Assembly (NCBI GenBank): GCA_011389735.1
Contig: JAABTS010000051.1
Location: 1-35,429 of the forward strand
Origin: Desulfobacteraceae bacterium
Lineage (GTDB): Bacteria > Desulfobacterota > Desulfobacteria > Desulfobacterales > JAABTS01
Reading direction: 5' to 3'
Length of the DNA: 35,429 nucleotides
Part shown: in pieces, positions 19,933 to 27,223 of the stretch
Position numbering within the stretch: the stretch's first letter is position 1
Layout: every line of letters starts with the position of its first letter
Translations under genes and position numbers: made by a program
The notes under the pieces: generated by a model
What the model was told of the DNA's origin: nothing
What the model saw: only the letters and a program-made list of their open reading frames with translations
The model's database searches: none

Positions 19933-19985
19933 TTGACAAACATAACGCGATGCGTCATTTTTGTATTGATAACGCATTGCGTCAT
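19933..19985 (+). promoter_or_regulatory. Candidate phasin promoter with paired dyad operators
   Basis: A consensus -35 box TTGACA (19933-19938) is followed by a weak -10 region (CATTTT or ATTTTT near 19956). Two copies of TAACGC-N3-TGCGTCAT-type sites, TAACGCGATGCGTCAT (19943-19958) and TAACGCATTGCGTCAT (19970-19985), are spaced 27 bp apart start to start. Each is itself a dyad, ACGC-N3-GCGT, and the first sits over the promoter spacer. The arrangement suits a repressor. The binding protein is unknown; PhaR encoded 0.9 kb downstream is an obvious candidate. Confidence 0.55.
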
Positions 19986-20031
19986 GCACGTAATGTAAAA
20001 ACAAATTCACTAATCAATAAGGAGGAAAATC

Positions 20032-20475
20032 ATGTCTGAAAAAGAAAGCAAAAAGGTTGTAGCGAAAGAGAACGAAAAAGAGGAAAAAGCGGAAAAAGCG
20101 GAATTTTTTCTTACCCGGCAAATGAACAAAGTTTCCGATGGCATAAAAGAAAGAACCCGGTCCATGAATGAAAAATACGTTCAAAAAAATATTGAACGGG
20201 GCAAGAAATTCAAAAACGGAATCCAAAACGACGCCCGAAAACTTATGGATCGTCTTTCTGAAAGAGGAAGAAAAACAGTGGAAAAATATCCGACCCTCGG
20301 CAAGATAGAGGACAGAGCCAAAACCGAATGGAAGAAGGTTGACGAAAGAACCCGTAAAACTTTGTCCAGCCTTACCAACCGGGCCAACCTGCCCAATAAA
20401 AACGATATCGAGCGTCTTACCAAAGCTATGGAGCAACTGAGCCGCAAAGTGGACGTACTGGCTGAAAAACAATAA
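20032..20475 (+). CDS. Phasin-like PHA granule protein
   Basis: A 147-aa, highly charged, alpha-helical protein. The Lys/Glu-rich N-terminus resembles PhaF-type proteins, the middle is amphipathic, and the C-terminus NLPNKNDIERLTKAMEQLSRKVDVL matches the coiled-coil end of the phasin superfamily (poly(hydroxyalkanoate) granule-associated proteins). Phasins coat PHA granules. A perfect AAGGAGG ribosome-binding site lies 6 nt before the ATG. The two dyad operators upstream suggest tight control. A PhaR-type regulator gene follows. No PHA synthase is in the window. Confidence 0.8.
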   Translation: MSEKESKKVVAKENEKEEKAEKAEFFLTRQMNKVSDGIKERTRSMNEKYVQKNIERGKKFKNGIQNDARKLMDRLSERGRKTVEKYPTLGKIEDRAKTEWKKVDERTRKTLSSLTNRANLPNKNDIERLTKAMEQLSRKVDVLAEKQ

Positions 20476-20891
20476 TTCGGTTTAATGGTTTGATATGGAA
20501 CGTTTGCGCTCTTTGAAACTTTCCGGTTTCGACAGCCTTCCAGGAATGAGAGTTCGCAGCGCCGCCGGTTGGGAATATACGCATTTTAGTGTTCCCGGTT
20601 CCGCCGGCCGGTGAAAATCAGTTCCGCCCCCCTGTCAACAATGTAATGGGATCCTTGATCCGCCGGTTTTCCGTACCGAAAACCGGCGGATAGGGGAATA
20701 TTGATATATTTTTTAATTGATTTTACGGCGCACACAATGTAAGTATGAAGGTTTGATGATGGAAAAGCGTAAAGGCCGAAGCCTGTCGCGGAATCTGAAA
20801 GGCTATATAATCCGGCCCCGGCGAAAAAACCGTTGCACGGAATTGTAGTTTTTATTTGTAACCTGAAAAAGGAAAGCTAAAGGAACGATGG
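20476..20891. other. Intergenic region between phasin and phaR genes
   Basis: This 416-bp gap contains the perfect hairpin listed at 20658-20691, then an AT-rich stretch near 20695-20730 (TTGATATATTTTTTAATTGA). No tRNA, rRNA or convincing ORF is seen. The AT-rich stretch could hold the phaR promoter, but I see no well-spaced -35/-10 pair. Confidence 0.6.
20658..20691. terminator. Perfect 14-bp hairpin downstream of phasin gene
   Basis: ATCCGCCGGTTTTC (20658-20671) pairs perfectly with GAAAACCGGCGGAT (20678-20691) across a 6-nt loop. There is no U-tract after it (AGGGGAATATTG follows), so it is not a classical intrinsic terminator; it may act as a transcript-end stabiliser or a repeat. It lies about 180 bp downstream of the phasin stop. 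Confidence 0.5.
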
Positions 20892-21476
20892 ATGCGAACG
20901 ATTAAAAAATATGCAAACCGGAAATTATACGACACCGAAGAGAAAAAGTATATTTCCATGCAACGTCTATCCTCGCTGATCAAAGAGGGGGAAGAGGTGG
21001 TGATCATTGAAAATGATACTGGAAATGATATTACGGCGACTATTGTCTCCCAATTGATAGCCAGGGAAGAGAGCAAAGAGCAGAACGGAGTTCCGTCCCA
21101 CCTTCTTGTCCAACTGCTCAGAAAAGGGGGGGGCACGGTGGTCAACTACGCCAAACGGTATACGACCATCTGGCAGAGCGCTTTGACAATGGCTGAAGAC
21201 GAAGTGGACAAGCTGATCAACCTTCTCGTTAAAAACAAGGAGATTTCCGAATCCGAGGGAAACAAGCTGAAAACGGAAGTAACCGGCTACGCCGATAATT
21301 TCAAAGCCTGGATCGGCGAAAAAATCGACCAGCGGGTGAATGAAGCCCTGGGTCTGATGAATCTGGCGACCAAAGAACAAATCGTGGGGATCACTGAAAA
21401 AGTGGAAGAATTGACTAAAGCGGTCGAGCGGCTTGAAAAGCTTCATTCGGACGCCGATAAGGATCATTCGTCATAA
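20892..21476 (+). CDS. phaR: PhaR-type polyhydroxyalkanoate synthesis regulator
   Basis: A 194-aa protein. Residues 1-60 match the PHB/PHA accumulation regulator DNA-binding domain: RTIKKYANRKLYDTEEKKYI, then MQRLSSLIKEGEEVVIIENDTGNDITATIVSQLI. The C-terminal part (about 95-190) is helical with leucine heptads (EKVEELTKAVERLEKLH), similar in style to the end of the phasin encoded upstream. In studied bacteria PhaR represses phasin and PHA genes and is released by binding the polymer. AAAGGA stands about 7 nt upstream of the ATG. An ATG at 20888 is out of frame and not used. Confidence 0.88.
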   Translation: MRTIKKYANRKLYDTEEKKYISMQRLSSLIKEGEEVVIIENDTGNDITATIVSQLIAREESKEQNGVPSHLLVQLLRKGGGTVVNYAKRYTTIWQSALTMAEDEVDKLINLLVKNKEISESEGNKLKTEVTGYADNFKAWIGEKIDQRVNEALGLMNLATKEQIVGITEKVEELTKAVERLEKLHSDADKDHSS

Positions 21477-21495
21477 GATTGAAATCCTGGTTTAA

Positions 21496-21607
21496 TATAG
21501 CCTTCCGGAAATAAAATTTCACTGTGTTGTAGGCCCGGGATACAAGCACAAGTTATCATCCCAGGGCCGCCGCATTGTGAAATTCAAATTCTGAAAACCT
21601 GTGCTAT
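21496..21607. repeat. Short-form imperfect palindrome
   Basis: Left arm TATAGCCTTCCGGAAATAAA, ATTTCACTGTGTTGTAGGCCCGGGA; right arm ATCCCAGGGCCGCCGCATTG, TGAAATTCAAATTCTGAAAACC. It lies 20 bp after the phaR stop and 42 bp before the patatin-like gene. Confidence 0.8.
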
Positions 21608-21648
21608 AGATCATTTCAACGTCGAACAAGGACTCTGGGAGCGGCTGT

Positions 21649-22956
21649 ATGGGAATCACCATTGTTCAGAAAAGCGATTTAAAGCGTCCTAAAAAAAATG
21701 CAAAAATCGCTTTGGTACTTTCGGGGGGCGCCGTATCCGGAGCCGCTTTCAAGCTGGGCGGGCTTATGGCCCTCAACAGCTTCATGCTGAATCAGAAAAT
21801 CATTGACTTCGATATGTATGTCGGAACCAGCGCGGGATCGATTATATCGGTTTATCTGGCGAATGGAGTGCCGGTGCTGGAAGTGATGAAGAGCCTGGAA
21901 GGCCAGCGGGGAATGCTTGATCCTATCAGAGCGTCGGATCTGTACAATTTCAATTATAAAGATTTTATTTTTCAGCCCGCCCATTTATGCTGGGACGCCC
22001 TCACGCTCCTTCCGGAAACGTTTATCCGTTTCATCGCCTCCAATAATTTTTTCCAAAAAGATTTCAGACGATTTTTTATCCGCATGATCGACAAGCCCAC
22101 CTATGAAAATGTGGAAGCGTTCCTGAAATTTTGTTTTGCATACAATGAAAAATATCCAAAACGCCCTTCCCTTCCCTGGCACTATCTGCCCACCGGGATA
22201 TTCACGACGGACAAGTTCGAACGTTCCAACCGTAAAAACCTGAAGAACAATCATCTTTCCAATGATTTCACAGAGCTTTACGAACGGACGGGCAAGGCGT
22301 TTTATATCGTGGCCATGAAACTGGATACGGCTCAGCGCGCCGTATTCGGTCATGACCATATCAACCATGTTCCCATTAGCAAGGCGATACAGGCGTCCAT
22401 GGCGCTCCCGCTGTTTTACAAACCGGTGACGATCGACGGCGAAGATTATATTGACGGCGCAGTGGTCAAAACGACCAGTATCGATCTGGCCCTCGCCAAA
22501 GGAGCGGATCTCGTAATCTGCTACAACCCTTTCCGCCCCTTCAACAATGAAACCTATCACCGTATGTCTAAGGGAATGCGCGGAGAAAGACGAATCACCC
22601 AGGACGGTATCTATGCGGTGCTGAATCAGGTGGCTCGAACATTCCTTCATACCAGGCTTCAGCATAACATTGAACTAAGAAGGAAAAATCCCGATTTCAA
22701 AGGCGACATCATCCTGGTGGAACCCACGGAATACGACGATAAATTTTTTGATATCAATCCGATTGCGTTCTGGGAAAGGCGAAAAGCCACAAAAAGAGGC
22801 TTCGACTCGGTCAAAGCATCCATCAGTGAAAAATACGACACATTAAAAAGCATTCTCAACGCCTACGGAATCGACACCAGCCCCCAATTTATCGATCCCG
22901 ATTATAATGAACCCCTGCCCTATTTGAAAACCATGTATGAAAATTTGCTCATTTAA
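21649..22956 (+). CDS. Patatin-like phospholipase family protein
   Basis: A 435-aa serine acyl hydrolase. Residues 21-31 (ALVLSGGAVSG) form the glycine-rich oxyanion loop, GTSAG (59-63) holds nucleophile Ser61, and the catalytic aspartate is Asp269 in YIDGAV, giving the Ser-Asp dyad of the patatin family. No signal peptide is seen, so it is cytoplasmic or granule/membrane-associated. The long middle and C-terminal parts are not assigned. The preceding phasin and phaR genes raise the possibility that it acts on PHA or lipid inclusions, but patatins are mostly lipid acyl hydrolases and this is inference. Confidence 0.85.
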   Translation: MGITIVQKSDLKRPKKNAKIALVLSGGAVSGAAFKLGGLMALNSFMLNQKIIDFDMYVGTSAGSIISVYLANGVPVLEVMKSLEGQRGMLDPIRASDLYNFNYKDFIFQPAHLCWDALTLLPETFIRFIASNNFFQKDFRRFFIRMIDKPTYENVEAFLKFCFAYNEKYPKRPSLPWHYLPTGIFTTDKFERSNRKNLKNNHLSNDFTELYERTGKAFYIVAMKLDTAQRAVFGHDHINHVPISKAIQASMALPLFYKPVTIDGEDYIDGAVVKTTSIDLALAKGADLVICYNPFRPFNNETYHRMSKGMRGERRITQDGIYAVLNQVARTFLHTRLQHNIELRRKNPDFKGDIILVEPTEYDDKFFDINPIAFWERRKATKRGFDSVKASISEKYDTLKSILNAYGIDTSPQFIDPDYNEPLPYLKTMYENLLI

Positions 22957-23070
22957 TCCCGCCGGCGAACCGTTTCACGGCTTCGCCGACGGAAATAAGC
23001 CGCCGCATTGTTTTCCCCCTACAGCCTTGCCGGTTCGCCCGAAGTTTTCCTCAACGGCGGCCTCTCCACA

Positions 23071-23130
23071 GATTTTAAGGAATTTAATTTCACCAGGCGG
23101 CCGACAACACAGTGAATTTTTTATGGAAGA
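23071..23130. repeat. Shortened copy of the dispersed palindrome
   Basis: TTTAAGGAATTTAATTTCAC, CAGGCGGC and, directly after, CGACAACACAGTGAATTTTT, TATGGAAG: both arm ends are present but the centre with the CCCGGGAT boxes is missing. Confidence 0.6.
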
Positions 23131-23231
23131 CTACGCCAAAAAAGATCTCCGATACGGCCTGATCAAACCAAATCATATATGACCGGCTCGATTCAAGCTT
23201 GAATTAAATTCCAATTTCAACTATAGGTTTT

Positions 23232-23384
23232 CAGGCATCCTTCATTTCTTGTTTACAGTTTCATCAAAATCGGGATCGGGATCGGGATCGGGATCGGGAT
23301 CGTAATAATTCGATACCGATGCCGATTTCAATACCGATTTGGGAAGTGTAAACTATTTATCAACATTTATGAAAGATGCCGGTT
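23232..23384. repeat. Long hairpin carrying a GGGATC array, without ORF
   Basis: From outside inward: GGCATCCTTCAT (23235-) pairs imperfectly with ATGAAAGATGCC (near 23368-23379); GTTTACA (23251-) with TGTAAAC (23347-23353); AAATCGG with CCGATTT (23333-23339). The inner 5' arm holds the array ATCGGG x5 (23269-23302), and the 3' side holds decayed CCGAT units (23311-23338). It uses the same hexamer as the four-helix-bundle unit at 16453-17021 but encloses only a few bases. Confidence 0.65.
23269..23302. repeat. GGGATC hexamer array (third locus)
   Basis: Head-to-tail ATCGGG units, about five and a half, in the same orientation as the array at 16518-16545. No coding frame is attached. Confidence 0.9.
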
Positions 23385-23432
23385 TTCAAAAATAATATTT
23401 CGCCGGGCGCTGGGCCCGGGTATACAAACATC
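23377..23432. repeat. Half-copy of the dispersed palindrome
   Basis: GCCGGTTTTCAAAAATAATA, TTTCGCCGGGCG and GGGCCCGGGTATACAAAC reproduce one arm and the centre only. It ends 14 bp before the GDT1-family start codon. Confidence 0.55.
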
Positions 23433-23445
23433 GTATGGAGAATAT

Positions 23446-23721
23446 ATGGATTTAAGGCTTGTATTATCATCCTTTATTACGGTATTTTTAGCGGAGCTAG
23501 GCGATAAAACGCAGATCGCTACGTTTTGCTTCGCGGCTGAAGGCGGATCTCGTATAGCCGTCTTTCTCGGTTCAGCAGGCGCTCTCACATTGTCATCGCT
23601 TATCGCCGTACTTTTGGGATATGAAATCAACCGTTTCGTATCACCCCAGGTCGTCAAAACGACCGCAGGCGTTGTGTTTATATTCATGGGAATCTGGATG
23701 ATCTTGTTTTCCGGACGGTAA
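23446..23721 (+). CDS. TMEM165/GDT1 (UPF0016) family transporter, single-repeat form
   Basis: A 91-aa membrane protein with three hydrophobic segments and one copy of the family motif E-x-G-D-K-[ST], here AELGDKTQIATFCFA (about residues 16-30). Full-length GDT1/MneA proteins (about 190-200 aa) have two such repeats in inverted topology and export Mn2+ or exchange Ca2+ and Mn2+ for H+. A single-repeat protein would have to work as a homodimer or with a second half not found here. The next gene, recJ, starts 24 bp downstream, so the two are probably co-transcribed. Confidence 0.82.
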   Translation: MDLRLVLSSFITVFLAELGDKTQIATFCFAAEGGSRIAVFLGSAGALTLSSLIAVLLGYEINRFVSPQVVKTTAGVVFIFMGIWMILFSGR

Positions 23722-23745
23722 AAGGATAACTGAAAAAAGGAACAA

Positions 23746-25461
23746 ATGCCCGGAACAAATTATATTATATTACGGCCCGACATAGAGATAAGTCGCCGGA
23801 TTCAGGCTTCGCTGGATTGCAGTCCGGTCACCGCCGCGGTTTTGGCGAACCGTATGATTTCGACTCCCGAAGAAGCTCTGACCTTCCTCGAACCGTCGTT
23901 AAAAGATCTGCGCCCGCCTTCAAGCCTCAAGGATATGGATATCGGAACCGAACGTATCGTTCAAGCCGTATTGAATCATGAAAAAATTCTCGTTTTTGGC
24001 GATTATGATGTGGACGGCGTTTCCGGAACCGTTATTTTATACGATTTTTTAAAATCCCTTCAAGCGGACGTATCGTACTACATTCCGCACCGCTCGGACG
24101 AAGGTTACGGGTTTCAGGCCGAGCAGGTGGAACGTTGTCTAAAACCGAATCAGATACGCTTGTTGATAACCGTGGACTGCGGCGGTTCGAGCCACAAAGC
24201 GGTCAAAGCCGCGAAGGAGGCCGGAACCGACGTAGTCGTCACAGATCATCATACTATCGAAGGCGAGCTTCCTGAGGCTGTCGCGGTCATCAATCCAAAA
24301 CGGGAAGATTGCGATTCGGGGCTGGATCATCTGGCGGGCGTAGGCGTGGCTTTTTATTTAATCATAAGTCTTCGGGCGCGTCTCAGGGAACTCGGGTTCT
24401 GGAAAACACGGCCGGAACCGAATTTAAAAAACTATTGCGACCTGGTTTGCCTTGGCACACTTGCGGACGTGGTTCCCTTGAAAGCGGAAAACCGGATTTT
24501 GTCCAAAGCCGGACTCGAAATGATCAATTCCTGCGAAAGGCCTGGAATCCAGGCCCTTATAAAAGTCTGCGGCCTTAGTTCCCTTGCGGATTCCGACGAT
24601 CTGCTGTTCAGGCTGGCGCCTCGGATAAACGCCGCCGGAAGAATGGATCATGCGGAAAAAGCTGTCCGGCTGCTGCTCGAAAAAGATCCGGAAAAAGCCG
24701 GGGCGGGGGCCTGCGAACTCAACCGGATGAACATCGAACGTAGACAGGTAGAAGCCGCCATGATACAGGAAATACTGGCCATGCTCGACGCTAATCCCCA
24801 TATATTGACACGAAATTCATTCATTATAGCCGGAAACAATTGGAACGAAGGCGTTATCGGAATCGCGGCGTCAAAAATCGCCGAACGTTTTTACCGGCCG
24901 GTAGTGTTGTTATCGGTCCACAACGGTTTGGGAAAAGGGTCGGCCAGAAGCGTAGCCGGAATCGATCTGTATGAGCATCTGTCATCGTGTTCCGCCTTGT
25001 TCGAACGGTTCGGAGGCCACCGGATGGCCGCCGGGCTTACGATCAAAACGGAAAACATCGAACGATTCCGTGTCATGTTCGAAGACGCCGTGGCTCAGGC
25101 GATAGGAACGGCGGGACTGACACGCTCCATAATGATCGACGCCGAACTGTCCTTCGATCATATCGACGGCGCCCTTTTGGACGAACTCGAACGGCTTGCC
25201 CCTTTCGGATCGGACAATAGCGAACCCTTGTTTATGGCGCGAAACGTGGAGGCGTCATCTTCCAAAATCGTCGGCAAAGGGCACAGGCGCATGATCCTGC
25301 GGCAAGCCGGCGAAAGAATATCTCGAGGAATCAACGCAATCCGGTTCAACGTGGAAAACAAAGCGCAATCGCCCATGAGATACGATCAAATAATATTCAA
25401 AATCCGGTGGAATCGCTGGAATGGAAATAAAATTCCTCAAATTATTGTTATTGACCCATAA
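23746..25461 (+). CDS. recJ: Single-stranded-DNA-specific exonuclease RecJ
   Basis: A 571-aa DHH-superfamily 5'-3' exonuclease for recombination and mismatch/base-excision repair. Motifs: FGDYDVDGVSG (residues 84-94, motif I), ITVDCGGS (141-148, motif II), VTDHHT (165-170, the DHH motif) and NPKRED. The C-terminal DHHA1 signature GGHRMAAGLTIK (near residue 421) and a terminal OB-like region (ERLAPFGSDNSEPLFMARNV) are present. Length is within the RecJ range. The metal-binding Asp and His residues are all intact. Confidence 0.95.
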   Translation: MPGTNYIILRPDIEISRRIQASLDCSPVTAAVLANRMISTPEEALTFLEPSLKDLRPPSSLKDMDIGTERIVQAVLNHEKILVFGDYDVDGVSGTVILYDFLKSLQADVSYYIPHRSDEGYGFQAEQVERCLKPNQIRLLITVDCGGSSHKAVKAAKEAGTDVVVTDHHTIEGELPEAVAVINPKREDCDSGLDHLAGVGVAFYLIISLRARLRELGFWKTRPEPNLKNYCDLVCLGTLADVVPLKAENRILSKAGLEMINSCERPGIQALIKVCGLSSLADSDDLLFRLAPRINAAGRMDHAEKAVRLLLEKDPEKAGAGACELNRMNIERRQVEAAMIQEILAMLDANPHILTRNSFIIAGNNWNEGVIGIAASKIAERFYRPVVLLSVHNGLGKGSARSVAGIDLYEHLSSCSALFERFGGHRMAAGLTIKTENIERFRVMFEDAVAQAIGTAGLTRSIMIDAELSFDHIDGALLDELERLAPFGSDNSEPLFMARNVEASSSKIVGKGHRRMILRQAGERISRGINAIRFNVENKAQSPMRYDQIIFKIRWNRWNGNKIPQIIVIDP

Positions 25462-25467
25462 AATTCC

Positions 25468-25496
25468 TTGCAATCATTGAGATATATTTTTATGAT
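25468..25496 (+). promoter_or_regulatory. Predicted sigma70-type promoter
   Basis: TTGCAA (25468-25473), a 17-bp spacer, then TATGAT (25491-25496). It lies between recJ and the 25558 gene and would serve that gene and the coupled metallo-hydrolase. Confidence 0.5.
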
Positions 25497-25557
25497 GTCT
25501 TTTAATTCATAAAACGATTCAGTAACCTGAAAACAATAAGTATGAAGGGATATTTCC

Positions 25558-25983
25558 ATGGCCAAAGTTTTTCGCCCCAGTTCGAGGGAATCTTCGATAT
25601 TATCCAAAATTGAATCTTCCAAGGAATATGCCAGGCGGCAGGTGCTAAACGGCATCAGGGAATGCATCGATCCGTTGAGTAACGAAATCGCGATGAAACT
25701 CGTTGAGAACCAGCATATTGAAACAACCAGCAAAACCAATGTTCAGGATGAAATCCACAAATGTCTTGAAACCATGAGCCGGGCCGATGATTTCGATATT
25801 GATTATGCAATCGCGCCGCTGCGGAATCTCGTCGCCAATCCCCATATCGTCAGTCTCTATCTTACCGTTTTTGTTATAGAAAAATTGATCAATCACAAAA
25901 ACGTGATCGATGTTTACGGATCGGACGATGAAATCTACGCTTGCATTAACCGGCAAGTGACAAAATATTTACCAATGGGATGA
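25558..25983 (+). CDS. Conserved-looking protein of unknown function
   Basis: A 141-aa soluble, mostly helical protein that I do not recognise. It has no signal peptide or membrane segment; the middle contains NVQDEIHKCLETMSRADDFD, and the C-terminus is LYLTVFVIEKLINHKNVIDVYGSDDE. Codon use and length fit a real gene: it has a plausible promoter at 25468-25496, and its stop overlaps the start of the metallo-hydrolase gene (ATGA at 25980-25983), so the two are translationally coupled and probably act together. Confidence 0.75.
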   Translation: MAKVFRPSSRESSILSKIESSKEYARRQVLNGIRECIDPLSNEIAMKLVENQHIETTSKTNVQDEIHKCLETMSRADDFDIDYAIAPLRNLVANPHIVSLYLTVFVIEKLINHKNVIDVYGSDDEIYACINRQVTKYLPMG

Positions 25984-26999
25984 AACCTGTTTTCCACTCC
26001 CGGCCCCTCAACGGCCCCTTCGGCGATCCGGGAATTTACATATCTTTCCTGTTTGAAAAACGAGCGATCCTGTTCGACTCCGGAGACCTGAACACTTTAT
26101 CCGCAAAAGAAATTCTCAAAATCGATTATGTATTCATTTCTCACACCCACATGGATCATTTCTCCGGATTCGACATCCTTCTCCGCCTTTTTCTGGGACG
26201 CGAAAAAGAATTGGTGGTCTTCGGCCCTCAAGGGTTTCTAAGCAACATTGAAGGTAAATTCGCCGCTTATTCATGGAACCTGGTCAATAACTTCAAATAT
26301 CCTTTCAGCGTTTGCGCCGTGGAAGTTCATCCCCGCACACTGAAATCCAAAACCTATCATTGCAGGGACGCCTTTTTAAATCTGGATCCGCCCGCTGTTT
26401 CGGAATTTTCAGGGATTCTGGCTTCCGAGCCGGCTTTCACCGTGTCGGCGGCGATATTGGATCATAAAATCCCCTGTCTCGCGTTTTCCCTGAAAGAAAA
26501 ATTTCACGTCAATATCTTGAAGGACCGGCTGGACGATTTGGATTTGGACGTAGGCCCCTGGATCAGAACGTTTAAACAGGCCCTTTATGATCGTATCGAT
26601 CCGGATTCTGATTTTTCCCTACCGGACCGATCCGGAACGACCAAATCATTCCGGCTGGGAGACCTTGCCGAACAGATCGCTAAAATCACCGAAGGCCAAA
26701 AAATCGTTTATATTACCGATGCGGGTTTTCATGATGACAACCTTTCAAAAATGGTCTCGCTTGCAGAATCCGCGGACAAACTCTATATAGAAGCGTCGTT
26801 TTTGCACGAAGACCGGGAAACGGCGCGTGAAAAATATCATCTGACCGCCCGCCAGGCCGGCGTGATTGCAGGCATGGCCGGAGTCAAGCAATTTTCCCTG
26901 TTTCATTTTTCTCCCCGCTACACAGGCCGGGAAAACTGGTTCCAGCAAGAAGCGGCCGAAGCTTATGAAAAAACCGTTCAATCTCTACAGGGATATTGA
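25980..26999 (+). CDS. Ribonuclease-Z-like metallo-beta-lactamase-fold hydrolase
   Basis: A 339-aa protein with the MBL metal motif SHTHMDHFSG (His55, His57, Asp59, His60) and a C-terminal part typical of RNase Z/ElaC relatives: IVYITDAGFHDDN, then LYIEASFLHEDRETA, HLTARQAGVIAGMAGVK and LFHFSPRYTG, supplying the later metal-binding Asp and His. The length fits the family. It differs from standard RNase Z at the N-terminus, which lacks the usual GTG/GSG start and reads PLNGPFGDPGIYISFLFEKR. It may process tRNA 3' ends or another phosphodiester; it forms an ATGA-coupled pair with the unknown gene upstream. Confidence 0.82.
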   Translation: MKPVFHSRPLNGPFGDPGIYISFLFEKRAILFDSGDLNTLSAKEILKIDYVFISHTHMDHFSGFDILLRLFLGREKELVVFGPQGFLSNIEGKFAAYSWNLVNNFKYPFSVCAVEVHPRTLKSKTYHCRDAFLNLDPPAVSEFSGILASEPAFTVSAAILDHKIPCLAFSLKEKFHVNILKDRLDDLDLDVGPWIRTFKQALYDRIDPDSDFSLPDRSGTTKSFRLGDLAEQIAKITEGQKIVYITDAGFHDDNLSKMVSLAESADKLYIEASFLHEDRETAREKYHLTARQAGVIAGMAGVKQFSLFHFSPRYTGRENWFQQEAAEAYEKTVQSLQGY

Positions 27000-27021
27000 A
27001 TATGCGCCGGTAATTACCGGG

Positions 27022-27204
27022 TATGGTCTTCCAGTATTAAAATTTCACTGCGTTGCCGGCTCCGGGATATACGAAATTTATTATGTTGAATTTTGAATGT
27101 TGAATGTGAACCCCATTTAGCATTTAACATAAATAATTGGCATTCAAAATAAAATGCAAGAATCCCGAGCCTGCCGCCTTGTGAAATATATTTTACAAAA
27201 ACCT
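27022..27204. repeat. Long-form imperfect palindrome, copy C (inverted)
   Basis: Arms TATGGTCTTCCAGTATTAAA, ATTTCACTGCGTTGCCGGC...CCGGGAT and ATCCCGAGCCTGCCGCCTTG, TGAAATATATTTTAC...AACCTGT. The internal core (TGTTGAATTTTGAATGTTGA, CCCCATTTAGCATTTAACAT) is the reverse complement of the cores at 1-188 and 2261-2430. It fills the 224-bp gap between the metallo-hydrolase and hydrolase genes. Confidence 0.8.
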
Positions 27205-27223
27205 GTGGCCGGTTGAGAGTAAA

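Larger units (their letters stand above)
22957..23445. other. Repeat-filled intergenic region
   Basis: This 489-bp gap has no credible gene (an ATG-started frame at 22937-23182 begins inside the patatin gene and lacks recognisable features). It contains a shortened palindrome copy at 23071-23130, a long hairpin with a GGGATC array at 23232-23384, and a half-copy of the palindrome at 23377-23432. Confidence 0.7.

Noticed and set aside
20658-20691. Classical rho-independent terminator for the phasin gene
   Set aside because: The stem is perfect but is not followed by a T-run; kept only as a hairpin with moderate confidence.
22937-23182. 81-aa frame after the patatin gene
   Set aside because: It starts inside the patatin gene, runs through a palindrome remnant and shows no recognisable features or ribosome-binding site.
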